From positions 1,255,001 to 1,319,000 of the forward strand of contig NC_015259.1 of assembly GCF_000192745.1 (NCBI RefSeq): a stretch of DNA of 64,000 nt. The letters run 5' to 3'. Every line of letters begins with the position of its first letter. The stretch's first letter is position 1. This DNA is from Polymorphum gilvum SL003B-26A1. GTDB lineage: Bacteria; Pseudomonadota; Alphaproteobacteria; Rhizobiales; Stappiaceae. The notes under the pieces were generated by a model. The model saw only the letters and a program-made list of their open reading frames with translations. It had not been told where the DNA came from and ran no database searches. Made by a program: the position numbers and the translations under genes. Of this stretch, positions 8,927 to 16,646 are shown piece after piece.

Positions 8927-9766
8927 ATGAGCACCATGATCAAGTCGGTTCGTGCGCTTGCCGCCGCCGCCAGCCTCGCCGTCGCGGCGCCGGCCTTCGC
9001 GGCGGGCGAGACCCCGCACATCGAACGTCAGCAATGGTCGTTCTCCGGACCGTTCGGCCAGTACGACCGGGCCCAGCTGCAGCGCGGCTTCAAGGTCTAC
9101 AAGGAAGTCTGCGCGTCGTGCCACGGCGTGCGGCTGGTCGCGTTCCGCAACCTCGCCGAAGAGGGCGGTCCGGGCTTCACCGAGGAGGAAGCCAAGGCGA
9201 TCGCGGCGGACTACACGGTCGTCGACGGTCCGAACGAGGACGGCGACATGTTCGAGCGACCGGCGGTTCTCGCCGACCGCTTCCCCTCGCCGTTCCCCAA
9301 CGAGCAGGCGGCGCGCGCGTCGAACGGCGGCGCCTACCCGCCCGATTTCTCGCTGCTGGCCAAGGCGCGCGCGGCGCACCGCGGCTTCCCGTGGTTCGTG
9401 TTCGACGCCTTCACCCAGTATCAGGAGCAGGGCGCTGACTACATCTACGCGCTGCTGACGGGCTACGAGGAAGACCCGGAAGGCATCGAGGTCCCGTCGG
9501 GGCAGTATTACAACCACAGCTTCCTCGGCGGCCAGTTCATTGGCATGGCGCCGCCGCTGAGCGACGAACTGGTCGAATACACCGACGGCACGCCGATGAC
9601 GCTCGACCAGTACTCGCGCGACGTCGCCGCGTTCATGATGTGGGCCGCCGAGCCGCATCTGGAAGCGCGCAAGAAGATGGGCTTCCGCGTGATGGTCTTC
9701 CTGATCATCTTCGCTTCGCTGCTCTACTTCACCAAGCAGAAGCTGTGGCGCAACGTCGCCCACTGA
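8927..9766 (+). CDS. petC: cytochrome c1 of the bc1 complex
   Basis: A 279-residue periplasmic heme subunit anchored by a C-terminal helix (about residues 252-270). A Sec signal (about 1-26, ending AFAA) precedes the mature protein. CASCH at 62-66 binds heme c covalently, and the methionine in GMAPPLSD is the likely axial ligand. The ATG at 8927 has CGGGAG 9 bases upstream; a second ATG at 8936 with AGGA before it is a possible alternative that would remove three residues. It is the last gene of petABC and is followed by a rho-independent terminator. Confidence 0.96.
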   Translation: MSTMIKSVRALAAAASLAVAAPAFAAGETPHIERQQWSFSGPFGQYDRAQLQRGFKVYKEVCASCHGVRLVAFRNLAEEGGPGFTEEEAKAIAADYTVVDGPNEDGDMFERPAVLADRFPSPFPNEQAARASNGGAYPPDFSLLAKARAAHRGFPWFVFDAFTQYQEQGADYIYALLTGYEEDPEGIEVPSGQYYNHSFLGGQFIGMAPPLSDELVEYTDGTPMTLDQYSRDVAAFMMWAAEPHLEARKKMGFRVMVFLIIFASLLYFTKQKLWRNVAH

Positions 9767-9787
9767 GCGACGATCCCGTCCGTTTCG

Positions 9788-9819
9788 AAAAGGCCGCCGT
9801 GGCGACACGGCGGCCTTTT
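9788..9819 (+). terminator. rho-independent terminator of petABC
   Basis: A 13-bp perfect stem (AAAAGGCCGCCGT / ACGGCGGCCTTTT) with a 6-base loop lies 21 bases after the petC stop and ends in TTTT. The A-run on the other arm makes it potentially bidirectional. Confidence 0.9.
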
Positions 9820-9894
9820 GCGTCGGTGAGCGGATCTCTGCCGGCCGCGCAAGGGGTTCCCGACGCGAGCGAGTCGGGTAAAGTCGCAGATGAG

Positions 9895-9919
9895 GACGTC
9901 GCGAGGGCTGCGCGACGTC
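9895..9919. promoter_or_regulatory. 9-bp inverted repeat in the mtnP leader
   Basis: A perfect inverted repeat, GACGTCGCG - 7 bases - CGCGACGTC, is centred 40 bp before the mtnP start codon. It could be an operator or an RNA hairpin. No T-run follows, so it is not a terminator. Its function is not known. Confidence 0.45.
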
Positions 9920-9946
9920 GATGGTGGAAACCGCAAGGGGGCGAGA

Positions 9947-10822
9947 ATGGCCAGGGCCGTGCTTGGTGTGATCGGAGGATCGGGGATCTACGACCTTCCG
10001 GGTCTGGAGAACGCGGAATGGAAGACGGTCGAAAGCCCGTGGGGGACGCCGTCCGACCAGGTCCGGATCGGCGAGGTGGACGGGCTCAAGGTGGTCTTCC
10101 TGCCGCGCCACGGCCGCGGGCACGTCTACTCGCCGACCGACATCAACTACCATGCCAACATCGACGTCATGAAGCGCTGCGGCGTGACGGATCTCGTCTC
10201 GGTGTCGGCCTGCGGTTCGCTCAAGGAGGAACTGGCGCCGGGAACCTTCGTGCTGGTCGAACAGTTCATCGACCGCACCTTCGCGCGGCCAAAGAGCTAC
10301 TTCGGCAACGGCTGCGTCGCCCATGTCTCCATGGCCTATCCGGTCAGTCCGCGGCTGATCGATCATGTCGAGGCGGCGGCGCGGGCGGAGACCCTCGCCT
10401 ACCGGCGCGGCGGCACCTATCTCGCCATGGAGGGACCGCAGTTCTCGTCGCTGGCCGAAAGCCACATGTACCGGTCCTGGGGCTGCGACGTGATCGGCAT
10501 GACCAACATGCCGGAGGCCAAGCTCGCCCGCGAGGCGGAGATCTGCTACGCGACGATCGCCATGGTGACCGACTACGACAGCTGGCATCCCGAGCACGGC
10601 GAGGTCGACATCCAGGCCATCATCAAGGTGCTGAACGACAATGCGCACAACGCGCAGCGCCTGGTCGCGCGCCTTGCCCGCGACCTGCCGCGCGAGCATG
10701 AACCGTGCCCGATCGGGTCGGATACGGCGCTCGAATATGCGCTCATGACCGCACCCGACAAGCGCGATCCGGCGCTGATGGCGAAACTGGACGCGGTGGC
10801 CGGGCGCATCCTCAATCGCTGA
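9947..10822 (+). CDS. mtnP: S-methyl-5'-thioadenosine phosphorylase
   Basis: A 291-residue purine nucleoside phosphorylase-fold enzyme that splits methylthioadenosine with phosphate into adenine and methylthioribose-1-phosphate (methionine salvage). The family start MARAVLGVIGGSGIYDLPG, the phosphate-site PRHGRGH, the central SACGSLKEE, and the substrate-site MEGPQFSSLAES with GMTNMPEAKLAREAE are all present. The ATG at 9947 follows a GGGGGCGAG ribosome site. The adenine it releases is the substrate of apt, 300 bp downstream on the same strand. Confidence 0.95.
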   Translation: MARAVLGVIGGSGIYDLPGLENAEWKTVESPWGTPSDQVRIGEVDGLKVVFLPRHGRGHVYSPTDINYHANIDVMKRCGVTDLVSVSACGSLKEELAPGTFVLVEQFIDRTFARPKSYFGNGCVAHVSMAYPVSPRLIDHVEAAARAETLAYRRGGTYLAMEGPQFSSLAESHMYRSWGCDVIGMTNMPEAKLAREAEICYATIAMVTDYDSWHPEHGEVDIQAIIKVLNDNAHNAQRLVARLARDLPREHEPCPIGSDTALEYALMTAPDKRDPALMAKLDAVAGRILNR

Positions 10823-10828
10823 GGCGGA

Positions 10829-11029
10829 TCAGAGGCTGCGGCCGCCGTGCATCCACAAGCCGCCCATTCCCCCGAACAGGCCGCCGATAAACGCCATGAT
10901 CACCGAGACGATGATCGACACGATGATCGCCGCCGGGATCGCGGCCAGACCGAACTTGATCATGATGAGGACGAGACGGGTGAACGGAATTTCGACGTCC
11001 ACGACGATCATGCGTTGATTCTGTTCCAT
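10829..11029 (-). CDS. small single-helix membrane protein
   Basis: A 66-residue protein encoded antisense between mtnP and apt. A polar N-terminus ([19 protein letters not shown]) is followed by a long hydrophobic stretch (about residues 22-55) and a Gly-rich tail. The ATG at 11029 is preceded by AAGGAAACAGGGAA, a good ribosome site, which favours it over longer in-frame starts. I do not recognise the family. It is convergent with mtnP (6-bp gap) and its start faces apt. Confidence 0.6.
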   Translation of the reverse strand: MEQNQRMIVVDVEIPFTRLVLIMIKFGLAAIPAAIIVSIIVSVIMAFIGGLFGGMGGLWMHGGRSL

Positions 11030-11120
11030 TTCCCTGTTTCCTTTTCCGCTCGTTGACCGAATGCCGATCCCGCGCAGCGTGTTGGGAGTCCCGGCGGAAC
11101 GCAATCAGAAAGGTGCGACC

Positions 11121-11669
11121 ATGGAAATGCCGAGCGTGTCGGACGAGCTGCTGCAGGCGATCCGGACCATCCCGGACTACCCCAAGAAGGGCATCCTGTT
11201 TCGCGACATCACGACCCTGCTCGGCAACGCCAGGGCGTTCCGCCGCGCGGTCGACGCGCTGGTCCAGCCCTGGGCCGGCTCGAAGGTCGACCAGATCGCC
11301 GGTATCGAGGCGCGCGGCTTCATCCTGGGCGGCGCCGTGGCGCACCAGCTGTCCGCCGGCTTCGTGCCGATCCGCAAGAAGGGCAAGCTGCCGCACGAGA
11401 CCGTGCGCATCGCCTATTCGCTGGAATACGGTCTCGACGAGATGGAGATGCACAAGGACGCGATCCGTCCGGGCGACCAGGTGATCCTGGTCGACGACCT
11501 GATCGCCACCGGCGGCACGGCGGAGGCCGCCTGCAGGCTGTTGCGCAACCAGGGGGCGGAGATCGTGGCGGCGTGCTTCATCATCGACCTGCCGGACCTG
11601 GGAGGGCGCAAGAAGCTGGAAGCGCTAGACGTTCCGGTGCGCACGCTGGTCGCGTTTCCGGGGCATTGA
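11121..11669 (+). CDS. apt: adenine phosphoribosyltransferase
   Basis: A 182-residue type I phosphoribosyltransferase that makes AMP from adenine and PRPP. The PRPP-binding motif [13 protein letters not shown] is at about 121-133, and the family segments [13 protein letters not shown] and [10 protein letters not shown] are intact. AGAAAGGTG precedes the ATG at 11121. It completes salvage of the adenine released by MtnP. Its stop is 2 bases before the bluB start, so the two are translated from one message. Confidence 0.96.
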   Translation: MEMPSVSDELLQAIRTIPDYPKKGILFRDITTLLGNARAFRRAVDALVQPWAGSKVDQIAGIEARGFILGGAVAHQLSAGFVPIRKKGKLPHETVRIAYSLEYGLDEMEMHKDAIRPGDQVILVDDLIATGGTAEAACRLLRNQGAEIVAACFIIDLPDLGGRKKLEALDVPVRTLVAFPGH

Positions 11670-11671
11670 CG

Positions 11672-12325
11672 ATGACAGGGCCGAGCGAACACGGCCCGGA
11701 GTTTCCGCCTGCGTTCAGGGTCGTCTTTGCCGATCTCATGCGCTGGCGGCGCGATGTGCGCCGCTTCCGCAAGGACAGCCTGCCGGAAGGCCTTCTGGAT
11801 GAGATCCTAGCGCTGGCCGATCTGGCGCCGTCCGTCGGCAACAGCCAGCCCTGGCGCATTGTCAAGGTGGAGAGCGCGGCGTGCCAGGCCGCCATAACGG
11901 GCCTTTTCGAAACAGAGAATGCCCTGGCCCTGACCGCTTATGAGGGGGAAAAGGCCGCGATCTACGCAAAGCTCAAGCTCGCGGGACTGCGCGAAGCGCC
12001 GGTGCATCTTGCCGTTTTCTGCGACCCTGATCCGGAGCAGGGCCATGGTCTTGGCCGTGCGACGATGCCGCAAACTCTTGCTTTCTCCGCTGTCGGCATG
12101 ATCCAGTGCCTGTGGCTCGCAGCGCGCATGCACGGGGTTGGGCTCGGCTGGGTCTCGATCATCGAGCCTGAGGCTGTAAAAGGAGTTCTGAGCGTGCCGG
12201 CCGCGTGGGAGTTGATCGGCTATCTCTGCCTCGGCTTTCCCGAGGAAGATCACCTCGTGCCGGAGCTGGAGCGAGAGGGCTGGCAGGCCCGCACCCCGCT
12301 CGAAGGGCGGATCCTGACCCGTTAG
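11672..12325 (+). CDS. bluB: 5,6-dimethylbenzimidazole synthase
   Basis: BluB is a nitroreductase-fold enzyme that fragments reduced FMN with oxygen to make 5,6-dimethylbenzimidazole, the lower ligand of cobalamin. The 217-residue length is normal. The N-terminal RWRRDVRRFR, the LADLAPSVGNSQPWRIV region and the C-terminal LGFPEEDHLVPELEREGW are strong family marks. The ATG at 11672 is 2 bases after apt. A phosphoribosyltransferase and adenine metabolism are logical neighbours but not specific ones; the cobalamin link is echoed by the riboswitch-controlled CbiM gene at 16.6 kb. Confidence 0.92.
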   Translation: MTGPSEHGPEFPPAFRVVFADLMRWRRDVRRFRKDSLPEGLLDEILALADLAPSVGNSQPWRIVKVESAACQAAITGLFETENALALTAYEGEKAAIYAKLKLAGLREAPVHLAVFCDPDPEQGHGLGRATMPQTLAFSAVGMIQCLWLAARMHGVGLGWVSIIEPEAVKGVLSVPAAWELIGYLCLGFPEEDHLVPELEREGWQARTPLEGRILTR

Positions 12326-12334
12326 GAGGCATCT

Positions 12335-12814
12335 TTGGCAGTCACCGTCAGACCCATTGAAGACAAGGACCGGCCCGCGCTCACCCGCCTGCTCGAAGAG
12401 CGTTGGGCGGGCCCGGAGATCCTGATCGACGGCGAGATGATCGACGCCTCCGCGCTGCCGGGCTTCGTCGCCGAAGACGGCGGGCAGCTCGTCGGCCTCG
12501 TCACCGTGATCAAGCGCCCCGACGAGTGGGAGATTGTCACGCTTGACTCGCTCAACCGGTGGGCGGGCACCGGGAGCCAGTTGCTGCAGGCGGTGGTCGA
12601 GGAGGCGCGCAAGGCCGGGCTGGCGCGCGTCATGACCCGCACGTCCAACGACAACCTGGATGCATTCCGCTTCTACCAGCGGCGCGGCTTCCGCCTGGAG
12701 CGGGTCGTGCACGGGGTCATCGACGAGGAGCGCAAGCTTAAGCCGGAAATCCCAGTTTCCGGCCAGCACGGCATTCCCATGCACGACGAGATCGTGTTCG
12801 CCCGCACGCTGTGA
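12335..12814 (+). CDS. GNAT family N-acetyltransferase
   Basis: A 159-residue acetyltransferase of unknown substrate. The acetyl-CoA site is degenerate but present (RWAGTGSQLLQAVVEEA), followed by TRTSNDNLDAFRFYQRRGF, the usual GNAT C-terminal strand-helix. It starts at TTG 12335, five bases after AGGAGG, and the bluB stop codon is embedded just before that ribosome site, so translation is probably coupled to bluB. It is convergent with the MaoC gene pair (10-bp gap). Confidence 0.85.
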   Translation: MAVTVRPIEDKDRPALTRLLEERWAGPEILIDGEMIDASALPGFVAEDGGQLVGLVTVIKRPDEWEIVTLDSLNRWAGTGSQLLQAVVEEARKAGLARVMTRTSNDNLDAFRFYQRRGFRLERVVHGVIDEERKLKPEIPVSGQHGIPMHDEIVFARTL

Positions 12815-12824
12815 GCGCGGACGT

Positions 12825-13313
12825 TCAGCCCGCCGAGGGCGCGCAGCGCTCGACGAAGACGTTGCTGTCGAAGCTGAAGACCAGGTCCCCGTGCTGGTTC
12901 ACGCCCTCGTTGCGGGCATGGACGATGCCCCAGTCGGGCCGGCTGCGCGATTCTGTCTTGCCGGTGACAGTGCTGGCGTAGGAGATCGTGTCGCCGGCAT
13001 AGACGGGCTTCAGCCACTTCAGGTTCTCGAAGCCGGGCGAGGGGCCGCGGCGCACGGGCGGTTCGCCGCGCGCGCGGGCCTCGCGCTCGGCGCGGTCCTG
13101 GGCGGCGGCGAACAGCTTCATGAAGACCGCAGCGGTGTGCCAGCCGGAGGCACACAGGCGGCCGAAATGGGTGGCCGCGGCGCCTTCCTCGCTGAGGTGG
13201 AAGGGTTGGGGATCGTACTTGCCGGCGAAGTCGACGATCTCCTCGGCCGTGAAGCGATGGCTGCCAAGCTCGATCCGCTCGTCAGCGACGATGTCCTCGA
13301 AAAAGGCGCTCAT
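12825..13313 (-). CDS. MaoC-type hotdog-fold hydratase (second of a pair)
   Basis: A 162-residue MaoC-like dehydratase. The hydratase signature AGKYDPQPFHLSEEGA carries the catalytic Asp and His at about residues 33-38, and the following SGWHTAAVFMKL helix matches the family. Its ATG (13313) overlaps the stop of the upstream hydratase gene by 4 bp, so the two are co-translated. Tandem MaoC genes may form a heteromer. The substrate is likely an enoyl-CoA but cannot be specified. Confidence 0.88.
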   Translation of the reverse strand: MSAFFEDIVADERIELGSHRFTAEEIVDFAGKYDPQPFHLSEEGAAATHFGRLCASGWHTAAVFMKLFAAAQDRAEREARARGEPPVRRGPSPGFENLKWLKPVYAGDTISYASTVTGKTESRSRPDWGIVHARNEGVNQHGDLVFSFDSNVFVERCAPSAG

Positions 13314-13768
13314 GCGGGCTGGCTCCGGCAGGAAAACAGGATCGGGTTCTCGACCGTCATGACCGTGTCGCCGTGCTGGTTGGTGACGGTGAAGCGGAAG
13401 GAGACGATGCCGAGGCCCGGCCGGGAGCGCAGCGGGCGGGCGGAGACCACCTCGGCCTCGGCGCTGAGTACGTCGCCCGGGCGCACCGGCCGGCGCCAGA
13501 CGAGCCGGTCGATGCCCGGCGCGCCCTGTCCGGCGGAGGAGCCGAGCAGGCCGTCGACCAGCAGGCGCATGTACATGGCGGCCGTGTGCCAGCCGGAGGC
13601 GGCGAGCCCGCCGAGCAGCGAGGCCTCGGCGGCCGCTTCGTCGAGGTGGAACGGCTGGGGATCGAATTCGCGCGCGAAGGCGACGATTTCCTCGCGCGTG
13701 ACCGCCTTTTCGCCGAGCGGGATTCGCTCGCCGGGGCGGAAATCCTCGAAGTATCTGTAGCTTGTCAT
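13310..13768 (-). CDS. MaoC-type hotdog-fold hydratase (first of a pair)
   Basis: A 152-residue paralogue of the downstream gene, beginning MTSYRYFEDFRPGERIPLG. The signature AREFDPQPFHLDEAAAE retains the catalytic Asp and His, so neither partner is obviously inactive. The fold continues with SGWHTAAMYMRL and a C-terminal FRFTVTNQHGDTVM segment. It heads a two-gene unit with a 4-bp overlap. Confidence 0.88.
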   Translation of the reverse strand: MTSYRYFEDFRPGERIPLGEKAVTREEIVAFAREFDPQPFHLDEAAAEASLLGGLAASGWHTAAMYMRLLVDGLLGSSAGQGAPGIDRLVWRRPVRPGDVLSAEAEVVSARPLRSRPGLGIVSFRFTVTNQHGDTVMTVENPILFSCRSQPA

Positions 13769-13827
13769 GGCCGGATTTCTTAGCGGATTTCAGCGGGCTT
13801 GGCGATGGCAGCGGCGCGGCAGGGCAC

Positions 13828-13859
13828 AAAAAAGCACGGGCCGGCGAACCGGCCCGTGC
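13828..13859 (-). terminator. rho-independent terminator of the di-heme peroxidase gene
   Basis: On the minus strand a perfect 11-bp stem GCACGGGCCGG / CCGGCCCGTGC with a 4-base loop is followed by six T's (13828-13833). It lies 34 bases after the peroxidase stop and separates that gene from the MaoC pair. Confidence 0.88.
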
Positions 13860-13893
13860 CGTGGCGCCATGCGGGCGCCTCAGGTCTTTCCCG

Positions 13894-14955
13894 TCAGTTC
13901 TTGATCGGCTCCATCAGCTCCGGACGGGGCGTCGCGCTGGTGCTGACCGGCAGGATCGGGTACTCGACCACCGGCTGCTCGCCGGTAAGGGTGAGCAGGA
14001 AGGCGGTGATCGCCTCGACCTGCTCGTCGGTCAGGTCGGCGCCGAGCTGCGAGGTAGCCATGATGCCGACCGCCTGCTTCAGATCCCAGACCATGCCGGA
14101 ATGGAAGTAGGGGGCGGTCAGTTCGATGTTGCGCAGCGGCGCGGCGCGGAAGACGTATTCCTCGTCCGCCGTCTGGGTCACGGCGAAGCGGCCCTTGTCG
14201 TCGGGCGGCAGGATGTCCGCTCCCGGCTTCTCGACGACGCCGAACGGATAGTAACCCTCGCCGCCGAAGTTGACGCCGCCGTGGCAGCTGGCGCAGCCGG
14301 TGTCCATGAACAGCTTCAGGCCTTCCTTCTCCTGGTCGTTGAGGGCGGCCTCGTTGCCTTCCAGGTACAGGTCGAACTTCGACGCCGGCGTGATCAGCGT
14401 GGCCTCGAAGGCCTCGATGGCGCGGGCCATGTTGTCGAAGGTGACCGCATCCGCTTCGCCGGAGAAGGCGCGCTGGAAGCGCTCGACGTATTCCGGCATG
14501 CTCTTCAGCGTCTCCTCGACGCGGTCGGGCGTGTTGGCCATCTCGACGCCGGCCTGGATCGGACCCTTGGCCTGGGCCTTCAGGTCGTCTGCGCGGCCGT
14601 CCCAGAACTGGGCCGTGTTGAAGATGGCGTTGAACACCGTCGGGGCGTTGCGCGGACCCTTCTGCCAGCCGTGGCCGATGGAGGTCTCCAGGTTGTCGTC
14701 GCCGCCCATGCCGACGTTGTGGCAGGTGTTGCAGGACAGCAGGCCCGAGCGCGACAGGCGCGGATCGAAGAACAGCATGCGGCCGAGGTCGATCTTCTCG
14801 CGCGTCACGGGGTTGTCTGCGACGGTCGGGACCGAGTGGGGAATCGGCTGGAAGTAATCACGTGCCTCGGTCAGAAGCTCGGACTGGGCCTGCGCCGGGG
14901 TTAGCGACAGGGCAAAAACCGAAAGACTGGCAAGGAGTAAGCTGGCTCTGGTCAT
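13894..14955 (-). CDS. di-heme cytochrome c peroxidase (CcpA/MauG family)
   Basis: A 353-residue periplasmic peroxidase that reduces hydrogen peroxide with electrons from cytochrome c. A signal peptide (about 1-23, ending AQA) precedes two heme-binding motifs, CNTCH at 75-79 and CASCH at 221-225. The family segments LGRMLFFDPRLSRSG, RNAPTVFNA, FWDGRADDL and the C-terminal APYFHSGMVWDL are present. The ATG at 14955 has GGAGG 5 bases upstream. A FixK/FNR-type palindrome lies about 320 bp upstream. The neighbour mbfA suggests an iron/peroxide-defence block. MauG-like maturases are related, but the length and motifs favour a peroxidase. Confidence 0.92.
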   Translation of the reverse strand: MTRASLLLASLSVFALSLTPAQAQSELLTEARDYFQPIPHSVPTVADNPVTREKIDLGRMLFFDPRLSRSGLLSCNTCHNVGMGGDDNLETSIGHGWQKGPRNAPTVFNAIFNTAQFWDGRADDLKAQAKGPIQAGVEMANTPDRVEETLKSMPEYVERFQRAFSGEADAVTFDNMARAIEAFEATLITPASKFDLYLEGNEAALNDQEKEGLKLFMDTGCASCHGGVNFGGEGYYPFGVVEKPGADILPPDDKGRFAVTQTADEEYVFRAAPLRNIELTAPYFHSGMVWDLKQAVGIMATSQLGADLTDEQVEAITAFLLTLTGEQPVVEYPILPVSTSATPRPELMEPIKN

Positions 14956-15270
14956 ATCAACCTCCGTTGGATCGAGGTGCGGCCAGTTTATAGCAGTTCC
15001 AGTTCGCGGCATTGCGGCAGCCGCTTGACAAGGAAAAAATCGGATAAATATACTCAACTTATCGCTTCGATCCATGATCTTCGGCTGAGTCTGGACCCTG
15101 AAAGAAAGAGGAACGCCTTTCCGTTCAATGGCTCTTCTAGGGAGCTTTGATTTTCCTTTGTTGCGGACAATGAAGCCCAGAAAAACGGTTCAGTACTGGC
15201 TATGTCTTGCGGTCTTGTCCGGCTGACCCAGGATCGTCATCGGTTCGATTTGCCGTCCGATCGTGTCGTC

Positions 15271-15284
15271 TTGACTTTGGTCAA
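15271..15284. promoter_or_regulatory. FNR/FixK-type palindrome
   Basis: TTGAC TTTG GTCAA is a perfect palindrome fitting the TTGAY-N4-RTCAA consensus of alphaproteobacterial FnrL/FixK regulators. The only downstream gene in a useful direction is the minus-strand di-heme peroxidase, whose start is 316 bp away. Oxygen control of such peroxidases by FNR-type proteins is known elsewhere. A matching -10 at class II spacing is not obvious. Confidence 0.5.
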
Positions 15285-15429
15285 GGACAAGGGCATGAGG
15301 ATGAAGGCCGGTTGCACCATCTGGCCGCAGCCGGGCCGGAATCGACCGAAAAATCCGGCGTCCTATTGCCGCAGATTTGCCGTAAAGCCGACTCGGCCGG
15401 CGACAGGCTTCGGGCAGATCGGGTCCAGC

Positions 15430-15488
15430 CTGCCGTTGCCAACCTGCCGTCGACCAGTCTGCCGTTGACCAGCCTGCCGCTGACAGGG
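15430..15488. repeat. 15-bp tandem array, four units
   Basis: Four imperfect copies of CTGCCGTTGACCAGC lie at 15430, 15444, 15459 and 15474, the first one base short. The array is intergenic, just after the mbfA stop. Confidence 0.75.
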
Positions 15489-15530
15489 CGCGATATCGCA
15501 CCGAAGGCGAGAAGGCGGACAGGATGCGTC

Positions 15531-16514
15531 TCAGGCGTTGCCGATCAGGATGCCGGCGGCCAGCACCAGCGAGCCGCCGAGGACGACCTGGAAGGTGGCG
15601 CGCAGGAACGGCGTCTCCATGAAGCGATTCTGGATCCAGGCGATCGCCCACAGCTCGACGAAGACGATCATCACCGCGACGGTGGTCGCGGTCCAGAAAT
15701 GCGGGATCAGATAGGGCAGCGCATGGCCGAGGCCGCCGACGGCCGTCATCACGCCCGAGGCGAGACCGCGCTTGACCGGCGAGCCGCGTCCCGACAGCAC
15801 GCCGTCGTCGTGGGCGGCTTCCGTGAAGCCCATCGAGATGCCGGCGCCGACCGAGGCCGACAGCCCGACCAGGAAGGTCTGCCAGGTGTCGCCGGTGGCG
15901 AAGGCGGCGGCGAAGATCGGCGCCAGCGTCGACACCGAGCCGTCCATCAGGCCGGCGAGGCCCGGCTGGACGTAGGTCAGGATGAACTGGCGCCGCTCGG
16001 TACGGCCTTCCTCATCGCGTACGTCCTGCGGCGTCAATTCCCGCCCCAGGCGGATGGCGAGGCTTTCATGGCCCTTCTCGGCCAGCGCCAGGTCGCCGAG
16101 CAGCTTGCGCGTCGAGGCATCGGAAACCCGCTTGGCCGCCTCCAGATAGAAGCGGTAGGCCTGATCCTCCATCCGCTCGGCCATGGCGCGTACCTTGTCG
16201 AGACCGAGCGGGCGCACCAGCCAGTCCGGCTTGCGTTCGTAGTAGCCGCGTACGTGTTCGCGCCGGATCAGGGGGATGGTGTCGCCGAAGCGCACGCGGT
16301 GCAGCTCGATCAGGTGCTGGCGGTGCTCGTTCTCCTCCTCGGCCATGGCGTCGAACACCTTGGCGGACTGCGGAAACTGCTCGCGCAAGCCGTCGGCATA
16401 GGCCTTGTAGATGCGCGCGTCGTCTTCCTCGGAGGAGATGGCGAGCGCAAGGATCTCCTGTTCGGAGAGCGAGGCGAACTCGCGGCGGCCGAAGCCGAGC
16501 AGGCGGCTGAACAT
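15531..16514 (-). CDS. mbfA: membrane-bound ferritin-like iron exporter
   Basis: MbfA joins an N-terminal erythrin/ferritin-like di-iron domain to a C-terminal VIT1-type membrane domain and exports iron, protecting against iron and peroxide stress. In this 327-residue copy the four-helix part (about 1-165) carries the Glu/His-rich segments SSEEDDARIY, AEEENEHRQH, ERMEDQAYRFY and LAEKGHES; the VIT1 part follows with GLAGLMDGSVSTLAP, GFTEAAHDDG and C-terminal helices. It has its own promoter and an Irr-type box over the predicted start of transcription, as expected for an Irr-repressed gene in Bradyrhizobium and Agrobacterium. Confidence 0.93.
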   Translation of the reverse strand: MFSRLLGFGRREFASLSEQEILALAISSEEDDARIYKAYADGLREQFPQSAKVFDAMAEEENEHRQHLIELHRVRFGDTIPLIRREHVRGYYERKPDWLVRPLGLDKVRAMAERMEDQAYRFYLEAAKRVSDASTRKLLGDLALAEKGHESLAIRLGRELTPQDVRDEEGRTERRQFILTYVQPGLAGLMDGSVSTLAPIFAAAFATGDTWQTFLVGLSASVGAGISMGFTEAAHDDGVLSGRGSPVKRGLASGVMTAVGGLGHALPYLIPHFWTATTVAVMIVFVELWAIAWIQNRFMETPFLRATFQVVLGGSLVLAAGILIGNA

Positions 16515-16523
16515 GCGAACCTC

Positions 16524-16540
16524 TTTAGAGTAATTCTAAA
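16524..16540 (-). promoter_or_regulatory. Irr-type iron control element of mbfA
   Basis: On the minus strand the 17-mer reads TTTAGAATTACTCTAAA, one base from the perfect TTTAGAA-N3-TTCTAAA Irr box. It begins 2 bases after the predicted -10 and ends 9 bases before the mbfA start codon, so bound Irr would cover the start of transcription. Irr repression of mbfA under low iron is established in other Rhizobiales. Confidence 0.82.
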
Positions 16541-16542
16541 GA

Positions 16543-16571
16543 ATTATAGGCTGTTCATCCGCCCGAGCCAA
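16543..16571 (-). promoter_or_regulatory. predicted sigma-70 promoter of mbfA
   Basis: On the minus strand TTGGCT (16566-16571), 17 bases and a consensus TATAAT (16543-16548) precede mbfA. The expected start, near 16536, falls inside the Irr-type box and leaves a leader of about 22 nt containing the AGAGG ribosome site. Confidence 0.7.
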
Positions 16572-16646
16572 GGCCAGGGATCATCCCGCAGGCAAGATGC
16601 CGCAGAGCACGGGAGACCCGCAGACCGGCCGCCGCGGGACGCGGTG

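Larger units (their letters stand above)
14956..15530. other. 575-bp spacer upstream of the peroxidase gene
   Basis: No supported gene is seen. It contains a TATAAA sequence on the minus strand (14987-14992) close to the peroxidase start, an AT-rich patch around 15035-15060, a FixK/FNR-type palindrome at 15271-15284 and a 15-bp tandem array at 15430-15488. Open frames here have no coding character. Confidence 0.55.
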
